15,971 bases of DNA from Oscillospiraceae bacterium UBA1230 (lineage in GTDB: Bacteria > Bacillota > Clostridia > Oscillospirales > Oscillospiraceae). Shown here one piece after another: positions 1 to 6,041 of the stretch (position 1 is the stretch's first letter; each line of letters begins with the position of its first letter). The notes below the pieces were generated by a model that was given only the letters and a program-made list of their open reading frames with translations, was not told the origin of the DNA and searched no databases. The stretch covers positions 1 to 15,971 of the forward strand of contig DBWU01000030.1 in the NCBI GenBank assembly GCA_002309395.1. Reading direction: 5' to 3'. A program made the position numbers and the translations under genes.

Positions 1-276
1 GAAGGCTTGGACGAGTTGTGCCGCGCGGTTGCCGCGCTCTATCCCGTGCCGTCCGCCCCCGGTACGCTGTTGACCAACGCCCGGCAGTACGGTGCGGTAC
101 AGCGCGCCTGTGAGGCGCTGAAAAACGCGAGGAGAGCGCTTGCCGACGGCATGACGCCGGACGCGGCGCTGACGGACGCGGAGGAGGCGCTCTCGGCACT
201 GGGAGAGGTGAACGGCCGCGCCGTACGGGAAGACGTGGTTTCCGCCATTTTCTCCCGGTTCTGCGTAGGAAAATAA
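1..276 (+). CDS. mnmE: MnmE (TrmE) tRNA modification GTPase, C-terminal fragment
   Basis: This is the last 91 codons of a gene whose 5' part lies outside the window; the frame is open from base 1 and stops at TAA 274-276. The visible part is the C-terminal helical domain of MnmE, with TNAR followed by two amphipathic helices and the family-defining C-terminal Cys-Val-Gly-Lys (usually C-[ILV]-G-K), whose Cys is needed for tRNA modification. MnmE works with MnmG to build 5-carboxymethylaminomethyl-type groups on U34 of tRNAs. The G domain is not visible, so its integrity cannot be judged. A TTG at position 7 is only an internal codon. In many Firmicutes mnmG follows directly; here a degV gene follows after 40 nt. 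Identity is near certain from the terminal motif and the preceding helices. Confidence 0.93.
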   Translation, partial: EGLDELCRAVAALYPVPSAPGTLLTNARQYGAVQRACEALKNARRALADGMTPDAALTDAEEALSALGEVNGRAVREDVVSAIFSRFCVGK

Positions 277-300
277 TAACGACGAGTTACAAAACCATAC

Positions 301-306
301 AGGAGG
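301..306 (+). promoter_or_regulatory. Shine-Dalgarno site of degV
   Basis: A full AGGAGG lies 10 nt before the ATG at 317. It fixes the degV start. No promoter is evident in the 40-nt gap after mnmE, so degV is probably co-transcribed with it. Confidence 0.8.
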
Positions 307-316
307 CTTACATACC

Positions 317-1189
317 ATGCGCGACTACGTGATCATGACCGACAGCTGCTGTGACTTAACAGAGGAGATGGTGCGCCAGCTGGGACTGGTCGTTCTGCCG
401 CTGACAATGCACATGGACGGCGAGGAATACCCGAACTATCCAGACGGACGCGCCATCACCGACGAGGAGTTTTACCGCCGCCTGCGCGCCGGGAAGCGCG
501 CCACCACTTCTGCGGTGAACATCGGTCAGTTTGAAGAGCAGATGCGCGCCGTACTGGGCGAGGGCAGGGACGTGGTCTGCGTATGCTTTTCCTCCGCCCT
601 GTCCACCACCTATCAGTCGGCGTGTATCGCCGCCGATACGGTGCGCGAGGAGTATCCCGACGGACAGATCTTCGTGGTGGACTCCCTTTGCGCCTCCCGG
701 GGGCAGGGACTGCTTATCTATCTGGCGGCGCAGGAGAAGGAGAAGGGACTTTCCGCCGACGAGCTGGTGCAGTGGATCGAGAACAAAAAGCTCCATATCT
801 GCCACTGGTTCACCGTGGGCGATCTGAATTTCCTCAAACGGGGCGGCCGCCTCTCCGCCGGCGCGGCGCTGCTGGGGACGATGCTCGCCATCAAACCGGT
901 GATGCATACCTCCAACGAGGGGAAGCTGGTGCCCATGGGCAAGGTGCGCGGGCGCAAAGCCAGCTTGAAGGCGCTGATCGACAAGGTGGGCGAGCTGGGC
1001 GTGGCGCTGAAGGAGCAGGTCATGTTTATCTGCCATGCCGACTGTCTGGAGGAGGCAAAAGCCGTCGCCGGCGAGCTGAAGGCGCGGTACGGCGTTCGGG
1101 AGGTCTATATCCACTACATCGGGCCGGTCATCGGCAGTCATACGGGACCGGACACGATGGGGCTGTTCTTTGTGGGACAGGAGCGGTAA
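317..1189 (+). CDS. DegV family (FakB-like) fatty-acid-binding protein
   Basis: 290 aa, the usual DegV length. DegV/FakB proteins bind a fatty acid and present it to the kinase FakA, which makes acyl-phosphate for phospholipid synthesis; they are cytosolic. Family landmarks are all present in order: TDS at residues 8-10, the ligand-pocket TSAVN at 64-68, SSALSTTYQSA at 92-102, the GDLNFLKRGGRLS stretch at 168-180 followed by LLGTMLAIKPV, and the C-terminal IGSHTGP at 272-278. There is no signal peptide or membrane segment. The start is set by AGGAGG at 301-306. The stop codon overlaps the prmA ATG by one base (TAATG), which suggests translational coupling. No fakA is in the window, so whether this paralog pairs with FakA, and which chain it prefers, cannot be told. 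Family call is solid; specific function is inferred. Confidence 0.9.
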   Translation: MRDYVIMTDSCCDLTEEMVRQLGLVVLPLTMHMDGEEYPNYPDGRAITDEEFYRRLRAGKRATTSAVNIGQFEEQMRAVLGEGRDVVCVCFSSALSTTYQSACIAADTVREEYPDGQIFVVDSLCASRGQGLLIYLAAQEKEKGLSADELVQWIENKKLHICHWFTVGDLNFLKRGGRLSAGAALLGTMLAIKPVMHTSNEGKLVPMGKVRGRKASLKALIDKVGELGVALKEQVMFICHADCLEEAKAVAGELKARYGVREVYIHYIGPVIGSHTGPDTMGLFFVGQER

Positions 1190-2142
1190 TGGATTGGCTG
1201 GAATGTAAGATCGACACCGCGCCTGCCGGATTGGACGAGGTAACCGCGCTGTTGGAGCGGAGCGGTATCACGGGTCTTGTTATTGACGATGAGGCGGATT
1301 TTCACGAGTTCCTGGAGCATAACCGCCAGTACTGGGACTACGTGGATCAGGCGTTGCTGGAGGAGAAGAAAGGGCTCTGCCGCGTGACGTTTTACGTGGA
1401 CGCAGGCGCTGACGGCGCGGCGGCGCTGTCCGAGCTCCGACCTCAACTGGAGGAACTGCGCCGCGTCTGCCCGGAAGCGGCGCCGCTTTTATTGACGGTG
1501 GACGCGGTGGCGGATGCGGATTGGGAGAACAACTGGAAGCAGTTTTATAAGCCGATGGAGATCGGCGAGCGGCTGTTGGTGGTGCCGGAATGGGAAGAGG
1601 TGGATGGCGGCGGCAGGGTGATCCTGCGACTGAACCCCGGTCTGACCTTCGGCACCGGCAGTCACGCCACCACACGCCTTTGCCTGACGGCGCTGGAGAA
1701 GACGATCCGGGGCGGTGAACGGGTGCTGGATCTGGGGTGCGGAAGCGGTATTTTATCCATCGCCGCGCTGTGCCTGGGAGCAGAGCGCGCCTGCGCCTGT
1801 GATATTGACGAAAAATGCGTGGACGTGGCGTATGAAAACGCCGCTCTCAACGGCATCGACCGAAGCGCGTATACCGTGCTTTGGGGCGACGTGCTGACGG
1901 ACGCGCCGCTGAAAGCGCGGCTGGGCGGCGGTTACGACGCGGTGGTTGCCAATATCGTGGCGGACGTGATCATCGCGCTGGCGCCGCAGGCGCGCGATTT
2001 TTTGCGACCGGGCGGCACGTTCCTTTGCTCCGGCATTATCGACGAGCGCGCCGATGAAGTGCGCGAAGCGCTGGAGAAAAACGGCTGGCGCGTGGAGGAA
2101 ACCACGACCTCCGAGGGGTGGTTCTGCTACCTCTGCCGGTGA
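1189..2142 (+). CDS. prmA: PrmA, ribosomal protein L11 methyltransferase
   Basis: 317 aa, typical for PrmA, which uses S-adenosylmethionine to trimethylate lysines and the N-terminus of ribosomal protein L11. The N-terminal domain (about 1-110) precedes the PrmA signature NPGLTFGTGSHATT at 149-162. The Rossmann SAM site follows, with VLDLGCGSGILS at 179-190, the acidic CDID at 204-207, and the NIVAD motif at 255-259 that stands where methyltransferase motif IV lies. The ATG at 1189 overlaps the degV stop, and an AGGAG inside the end of degV serves as ribosome binding site. The same frame stays open upstream to 583, but that stretch encodes Arg/Gly-rich sequence with no PrmA similarity and lies antiparallel in sense to degV codons, so the internal ATG is the start. 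prmA often sits with dnaJ or rsmE; here it is last in its unit and is followed by a terminator. Confidence 0.95.
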   Translation: MDWLECKIDTAPAGLDEVTALLERSGITGLVIDDEADFHEFLEHNRQYWDYVDQALLEEKKGLCRVTFYVDAGADGAAALSELRPQLEELRRVCPEAAPLLLTVDAVADADWENNWKQFYKPMEIGERLLVVPEWEEVDGGGRVILRLNPGLTFGTGSHATTRLCLTALEKTIRGGERVLDLGCGSGILSIAALCLGAERACACDIDEKCVDVAYENAALNGIDRSAYTVLWGDVLTDAPLKARLGGGYDAVVANIVADVIIALAPQARDFLRPGGTFLCSGIIDERADEVREALEKNGWRVEETTTSEGWFCYLCR

Positions 2143-2152
2143 ACGCAACGCA

Positions 2153-2191
2153 GAAAAAAACCTGACGCAAACCTTGCGTCAGGTCTTTTTT
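2153..2191. terminator. Bidirectional intrinsic terminator between prmA and vanW
   Basis: A perfect 10-bp stem (2161-2170 with 2174-2183, CCTGACGCAA/TTGCGTCAGG), extended by one A-T pair, closes a 3-nt loop. It is flanked by an A run (2153-2160) and a T run (2186-2191), so it works for prmA on plus and for the VanW gene on minus. The plus-strand T run contains two bases of the VanW stop codon (2190-2192), so the two convergent genes share it with almost no spare sequence. Confidence 0.93.
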
Positions 2192-3977
2192 ATTCAAGCA
2201 CAGCGCCGGCGTCACCGCCACCGCCGCCGGTATCACCGCCGACGTCGCCGCCGGTATCACCGCCGGTCTCGCCGCCGCCCGGCTCATCGCCGCCGCCGAC
2301 GTCGCCGCCCGGTTCATCGCCGCCGGGCGGGGGTTCTGGCGTTTCCGAAGGGGTGGGATCGGTCTGCTTTTTCGGACCCACGCGGATGATGGTGGGACGC
2401 ATCTCGTAGTCGCTGTTCGCCTCCACAGTGCTGGAGAGCAGCGTGCCGTCGCCGGCATAGACGTTACGCCACGTGCGAACGTAGTAGCCGGTATAGCCGG
2501 ATTGCTCCACTTCCTCCTTGCCCTCCGCCAGTTTGGAATCCTCCACGTATTTCGTGTAGGATGGCGTGCTGGAGAGCACGCTGTTGGTGATCCGCACGTA
2601 ACTGTCGTCGGTCTTGGTGCCGTAGATCTCCACTGTGATGCGATTGCTGCTGTCATAGTGGGTGACGATCTTGACGGGATAATCGGTGTCGTTTTCAAAC
2701 ACAAAGTCCACCCACGGATAATAGGTGGTGGCGTCTATGCCCCAGGTGATGTAGCCGGGCGCGTACTGATGGCACCACCGCTCCACGATCTTCAGGTTGG
2801 ACAGCAGTACGGCGTAATACAGGGTGGAAGACACCTGACACACGCCGCCGCCGTATACGTCCACGCTCTTGCCGCCTACGTACGCCGGCGCGGGATAGTA
2901 ACCCAGCTCCTTGCCGGTGTCGCCCACGGCGTTATTGTAAGAGAACCGTTCGCCGCTGTTGAGCACCGTGCTGTTGATGGTTTTGGCGGCAAGCTCCACG
3001 TTGTGCCGGCGGTTGGCGCTGCCGGAAGCCACCGTGGTATAGGAACCCAGACAATCGCGGAACAGCACGCCTTTGAGTGATTCTTTCGTTACCGCGGGGA
3101 ACGTGAGCTGTGCCGGAACGGCTACCTCCTCGCCCGGCTTGGCGTCCGCCAGCAGAGCCTTTGCCTGTTCCTTATCAAATTCCACGCCGATCTTTTCCTC
3201 CGTCAGCTCGCCGGTCTCCTGATCGTATCCGGCGTTGACTCCCTCGGCGTGCAGCGTTTCATACAGCGCGTCCACATCCAGCGCCTGCGCCGCCAGACGC
3301 TCGCCGGCGCACTCGATGGGACGCAGATCGCCGTTGGTGACCGCGTTTTCCAGCATACCCGCCAGCAGATCCAGATCAATAGAGATCCCGTCCCGCGGCT
3401 TGATAAGATAAAACTCGTCCGTTTTTTCCGGGTCGAGCCGGTAGGAACCGTCCACCGCGGTGCAATCCAGCAGCTGATCCAGCCGCTCCAGCGCCGCGGA
3501 AAAACCGGCTTCGTTCACCGTCAGGTGGGGGATCACGTTACGGGAAGCAATGCGGCTTCTCAAATAGGCAAAACCGCCGCCCAAAAAGCTGCCGCTCCGC
3601 CCGGCGTTCCACGCCGCCTTGCCGGCGTCCTCCGGCGTTACGGTGACCGCCAGCTCTGCCAGCGAGATCTCACCGACGGTCTGCCCGTCGGCGATCACGG
3701 GGATGACCGTGTCGCGGCAGGCGGCTTTTCCTGCGCGGCGCCACAGCGACTCCGCCTCATCCCGGCTTAAGCCGCTCATATCCACGCCCAACACGCTCAC
3801 GCCGGGGCGCACGGTTTCCTCGCCCAGCGCCACGGCGCAAACGGCGATATATGACGCCGCCAACAGCACTGCCACGGCGCAGATAACGATCAGCGCCACG
3901 GTTTTTCCGCGCAGACGCCGGCGGTGTACAGGCGTTTTTACTTTTTCAGGAGCTGCAAGGGTCTCGTTCGTTTCCAT
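2190..3977 (-). CDS. VanW domain envelope protein (YoaR-like) with Gly/Asp-rich tail
   Basis: 595 aa from the ATG at 3977, chosen because GAGGAGGG lies 5 nt upstream; a further in-frame ATG at 4022 would add 15 residues but lies within the promoter region. Residues 17-25 are basic and 26-50 form one hydrophobic helix, so it is probably a membrane-anchored extracytoplasmic protein. Residues about 57-300 resemble the peptidoglycan-binding-type repeats found ahead of VanW domains. The VanW domain spans about 305-437, with NSTVLNSGERFSYNN, a YGGGVCQVSSTLYYA core at 375-389 and DATTYYPWVDF. A G5-like beta segment follows (about 458-533), then a Pro/Gly/Asp low-complexity tail (541-595). The biochemical role of VanW is not established; the name comes from a vancomycin-resistance cluster, and no van resistance genes are nearby. 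It is probably a cell-envelope housekeeping protein. It appears to be transcribed alone. Confidence 0.88.
   Translation of the reverse strand: METNETLAAPEKVKTPVHRRRLRGKTVALIVICAVAVLLAASYIAVCAVALGEETVRPGVSVLGVDMSGLSRDEAESLWRRAGKAACRDTVIPVIADGQTVGEISLAELAVTVTPEDAGKAAWNAGRSGSFLGGGFAYLRSRIASRNVIPHLTVNEAGFSAALERLDQLLDCTAVDGSYRLDPEKTDEFYLIKPRDGISIDLDLLAGMLENAVTNGDLRPIECAGERLAAQALDVDALYETLHAEGVNAGYDQETGELTEEKIGVEFDKEQAKALLADAKPGEEVAVPAQLTFPAVTKESLKGVLFRDCLGSYTTVASGSANRRHNVELAAKTINSTVLNSGERFSYNNAVGDTGKELGYYPAPAYVGGKSVDVYGGGVCQVSSTLYYAVLLSNLKIVERWCHQYAPGYITWGIDATTYYPWVDFVFENDTDYPVKIVTHYDSSNRITVEIYGTKTDDSYVRITNSVLSSTPSYTKYVEDSKLAEGKEEVEQSGYTGYYVRTWRNVYAGDGTLLSSTVEANSDYEMRPTIIRVGPKKQTDPTPSETPEPPPGGDEPGGDVGGGDEPGGGETGGDTGGDVGGDTGGGGGDAGAVLE
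2223..2265 (-). repeat. Tandem repeat in the VanW tail coding sequence
   Basis: A 19-nt unit, GCCGCCGGTATCACCGCCG on plus, occurs at 2223-2241 and again exactly at 2247-2265, a 24-nt period that encodes GGDTGGDV-like octads on minus. Looser GGDEPGGDV-type copies continue to about 2330. Codon-length periodicity and the coding frame mark it as a protein low-complexity repeat. Confidence 0.8.
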
Positions 3978-3982
3978 AACAG

Positions 3983-3990
3983 CCCTCCTC
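3983..3990 (-). promoter_or_regulatory. Shine-Dalgarno site fixing the vanW-family start
   Basis: Reads GAGGAGGG on the minus strand, 5 nt before the ATG at 3977. No comparable site precedes the alternative upstream ATG at 4022. Confidence 0.8.
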
Positions 3991-4018
3991 TGCCACAAGA
4001 TCATCGGCGGCTTATGCC

Positions 4019-4048
4019 ACATTACTCTATTATACGCCTGCTTGTCAA
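4019..4048 (-). promoter_or_regulatory. Probable promoter of the VanW gene, unusual spacing
   Basis: On minus, a perfect TTGACA (4043-4048) is followed by a perfect TATAAT (4029-4034) only 8 bp later, too close to act as one -35/-10 pair. Either TATAAT works with a poor upstream -35 (GTGCAT at 17 bp), or TTGACA works with the weak TAATGT (4019-4024) at 18 bp. A promoter here is likely because the gap to the upstream gene is 97 bp; which elements are used is open. Confidence 0.55.
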
Positions 4049-4074
4049 TAGATGCACGACAAATTTTCTGCCGC

Positions 4075-4893
4075 TCAATCGGCGTCGTCGCCGCGTTTTG
4101 AGATGGAGACCGTCAGCAGGATCCGATGGGGGGCTTCCTGCTTGTCCCACGCCGCCTCCACGCCGGAGCGCCGCAGTTGCCGGACACCCCGTTCCAGACC
4201 GTTGACAAACAATTGCACCTCTTTTGCCGCACAGGAGGAACGGTGCCGGGGCGGCGTGGTCTGCAAGTCCCGAAGGAGGTCTTCGATATAGCGTTCCGTC
4301 TGCGCCACCGTCCAGCCTTCCGTTCCTGCCAGTGTCGCCACGCGAAGCTGTTCCGCCCCGTCCTCCAAACGCAACAGCGCCCGTGCGTGCCGCTCGGTCA
4401 TGCCGCAGCGGCGCACGATTTGCCGCACGGCCTCCGGCAGGCGGAGCAGCCGCAGTTTATTGGCCACGCCGGATTGGGACTTCCCGATCTTATCCGCCGC
4501 CTCCTCCTGACTCATGCCGTACTGCCGCATCAGTCGGGCGATCGCTTCCGCCGCCTCCCAGCAATCCAAGTCGCGGCGCTGTAAGTGCTCGATCAGCGCC
4601 AAAAGCGCCGCATCTTCCTCTCCGACTCGCGCGACCAGGCAGGGGACCTGCCGCAAGCCTGCCAGATGCGCCGCCCGAAGCCGCCGCTCGCCGGCGATCA
4701 GCTCGTAGCCGCGCGGTACGGCGCGAACGGTCAGGGGTTGCAGGATGCCGTGCTCCCGGATGCTTTGCGCCAGCTCCTGTAAGTCCTCGCGGCTGAAGTG
4801 TTTTCGCGGTTGCTGCGGCTGGGGACGAACGTCGTCCAGTGAGATATAGCGAACCCGGGACGACAGAAACTCGCTTTTCTCCGGTTTTTTCAA
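4075..4893 (-). CDS. noc: Noc-like ParB/Spo0J family DNA-binding CTPase
   Basis: 272 aa. ParB-family proteins bind palindromic DNA sites and slide as CTP-gated clamps; Noc uses this to keep division off the nucleoid. Seen: ParB N-domain (about 15-105) with QPRKHF at 28-33 and the CTP-site GERRLRA at 68-74, an EHLQR box at 102-106, a helix-turn-helix at about 131-150 containing GKSQSGVANKLRLLRLP, then TERHARALLRL. The IANKLRLL-type helix resembles B. subtilis Noc (GKGQSTIANKLRLL) more than Spo0J. The C-terminal part (about 222-266) resembles clostridial Noc-type proteins. Odd: the usual Asn of the ENxQR box is His103. No obvious Noc-like N-terminal amphipathic membrane helix is seen, and no parA/soj lies beside it. 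Start is TTG at 4893 behind GGGAGGGG. ParB family is certain; Noc rather than Spo0J is a good inference. Confidence 0.85.
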   Translation of the reverse strand: MKKPEKSEFLSSRVRYISLDDVRPQPQQPRKHFSREDLQELAQSIREHGILQPLTVRAVPRGYELIAGERRLRAAHLAGLRQVPCLVARVGEEDAALLALIEHLQRRDLDCWEAAEAIARLMRQYGMSQEEAADKIGKSQSGVANKLRLLRLPEAVRQIVRRCGMTERHARALLRLEDGAEQLRVATLAGTEGWTVAQTERYIEDLLRDLQTTPPRHRSSCAAKEVQLFVNGLERGVRQLRRSGVEAAWDKQEAPHRILLTVSISKRGDDAD

Positions 4894-4899
4894 TCTGAT

Positions 4900-4907
4900 C
4901 CCCTCCC
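4900..4907 (-). promoter_or_regulatory. Shine-Dalgarno site selecting a TTG start for noc
   Basis: Minus strand GGGAGGGG, 6 nt from the TTG at 4891-4893. There is no in-frame ATG or GTG nearby, so the rare start codon is well supported. Confidence 0.78.
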
Positions 4908-4916
4908 TTTGCCGCC

Positions 4917-4922
4917 ATTGTA
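4917..4922 (-). promoter_or_regulatory. Possible -10 element for noc
   Basis: TACAAT on minus, 5/6 match to the consensus. No acceptable -35 is found at 16-18 bp. If used, transcription would start only a few bases ahead of the ribosome binding site, giving a very short leader. Confidence 0.3.
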
Positions 4923-4983
4923 CCGCGTGGGCTGCGCGAAAAAGGGCGAACCCCGTCGAAACGGTATAAGACGGCGCGGGGCG

Positions 4984-5019
4984 AAAAAAACGGTACTGCC
5001 GCGTATCGGGACAGTACCG
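4984..5019 (-). terminator. Intrinsic terminator of the dnaD-dnaC unit
   Basis: Read on minus, an 8-bp perfect stem CGGTACTG/CAGTACCG (5012-5019 with 4991-4998) encloses a 13-nt loop that can add a few G-C pairs. It is followed by seven T residues (plus A run 4984-4990). It starts 12 nt after the dnaC stop and separates that unit from noc. Confidence 0.88.
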
Positions 5020-5030
5020 CCTCTTGTGAT

Positions 5031-6026
5031 TCAGTTTTGCGCCGACCGCTTCCGGGGCCGGATGTCCTCTCCGAAGAAGGGCAGGATCTGGTATTCGCCC
5101 TCCAGACGGGAGCGGATCTGGGGGGAGTATCGGCGCTGGATCTCGTCCAGACTCAAATTGGTGTTGATGAGCGTCTTTTTGCCGCTCAGCAGGCGGCCGT
5201 TGACGATCTGATACAGGGCGCTTTGTACGAACGAGGTGGTCATCTCCGTTCCCAGATCGTCCAGGATCAGCAGGTCACACTGCATACAGCGATTCACGTC
5301 GGACTGGGCGTCCTCGCCGTCCTCGCGCTGGAACTTATCCGATTCAAAACGGGAGAACACGTGGGCGGCGGTGTCGTATACCACGGAAAAACCGTTTTCA
5401 CTGACGACCCGCGCCACACAGGCGGACAAAAACGTTTTGCCCAATCCCGGCTCGCCGCACAAAAGCAGGTTGCCGCTGCGGGGGCCGAACTGGTAGGCGT
5501 AATCCTGACAGATATCGTAGTTACGCTCCATGTTTTCCCGGGGCGAAATGCCCAGTTCGCCCGGCTCGGAGGAATACCACGCGAAGGAGAACGTTTCAAA
5601 GCTGGCGCCGCCCATATCCAGCAGTTTTGACAGCTCCCGGATCTGCTCGCGGCTGTAATACTGCCGCAAGCACCGGCACATTTCGCCGCCGCGATAGCCG
5701 GTATCGCCGCACAGCGGGCAGGAGGGCTTTTCCTCCAGGGCGTCTTCCGGATATCCGGCTTGCCGCAGCAGCTCCGCGCGGCGCTGCTGGAGCGACAGGT
5801 TCTTGTCCCGTATCACGCGGATCGCCGGCAGAGGATCGGTGCCGCGCCGCAGTGCGGAGGAAATGATCTCGGACATGGTGCCGCGAAGCTGGCGGTCGAT
5901 CTCCTCCAGCTCGGGGATCTGGCAAAACAGCTTTTCACGCCGGGCGGCAAACTGCGCCGACCGCGCCGCTTTATCCGATTCATACTGCTCCGCCGCACGG
6001 CGCAGGATCTTTCCGTCGTAACTCAT
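5031..6026 (-). CDS. DnaC/DnaI-like AAA+ helicase loader
   Basis: 331 aa. Such proteins load the replicative helicase ring onto DNA at the origin or at restarted forks. The N-terminal part (1-100) is helical. A four-Cys zinc-type cluster follows (C103, C106, C117, C119), as in DnaI-like loaders. The AAA+ domain has Walker A GEPGLGKT at 191-198, Walker B LLILDD at 252-257, a sensor-1-like TNTN region at 285-290 (INTN) and Arg residues 305/307 in the position of an arginine finger. ATG at 6026 has GGAGGTG 8-9 nt upstream; that site overlaps the stop codon of dnaD (TAAGGAGG), so the two genes are probably coupled. Pairing with DnaD supports a primosome role. Family is certain; the DnaI name depends on nomenclature, since annotation pipelines often call this DnaC. 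Confidence 0.92.
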   Translation of the reverse strand: MSYDGKILRRAAEQYESDKAARSAQFAARREKLFCQIPELEEIDRQLRGTMSEIISSALRRGTDPLPAIRVIRDKNLSLQQRRAELLRQAGYPEDALEEKPSCPLCGDTGYRGGEMCRCLRQYYSREQIRELSKLLDMGGASFETFSFAWYSSEPGELGISPRENMERNYDICQDYAYQFGPRSGNLLLCGEPGLGKTFLSACVARVVSENGFSVVYDTAAHVFSRFESDKFQREDGEDAQSDVNRCMQCDLLILDDLGTEMTTSFVQSALYQIVNGRLLSGKKTLINTNLSLDEIQRRYSPQIRSRLEGEYQILPFFGEDIRPRKRSAQN

Positions 6027-6041
6027 GCCCGTCGCACCTCC

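Noticed and set aside
356..1141. A 261-codon antisense frame in degV
   Set aside because: Composition is that of a shadow frame, with no start signal; degV motifs are intact in the plus frame.
583..1188. An extension of the prmA frame by 202 codons back through degV
   Set aside because: The translation is Arg/Gly low-complexity with no PrmA homology, and the internal ATG with AGGAG marks the normal-length protein.
2223..2330. Repeats resembling a CRISPR or regulatory array
   Set aside because: They keep the reading frame, lack unique spacers of constant length and encode the Gly/Asp tail of the VanW protein.
2190..3977. VanW as a vancomycin-resistance determinant
   Set aside because: VanW-domain proteins are widespread in Firmicutes without resistance. 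There is no vanA/B ligase, vanH, vanX or two-component system in the window.
4939..4981. Small hairpins between noc and the dnaC terminator, including a UUCG loop with a T run on minus
   Set aside because: The UUCG stem has only three to four base pairs, and the larger pairing needs a bulge; neither is convincing as a terminator or riboswitch.
5747..5758. Perfect palindrome CCGGATATCCGG
   Set aside because: It lies in the coding sequence of the helicase loader (Gly-Tyr-Pro-Glu codons), is single-copy as far as seen, and does not match Noc or parS sites.
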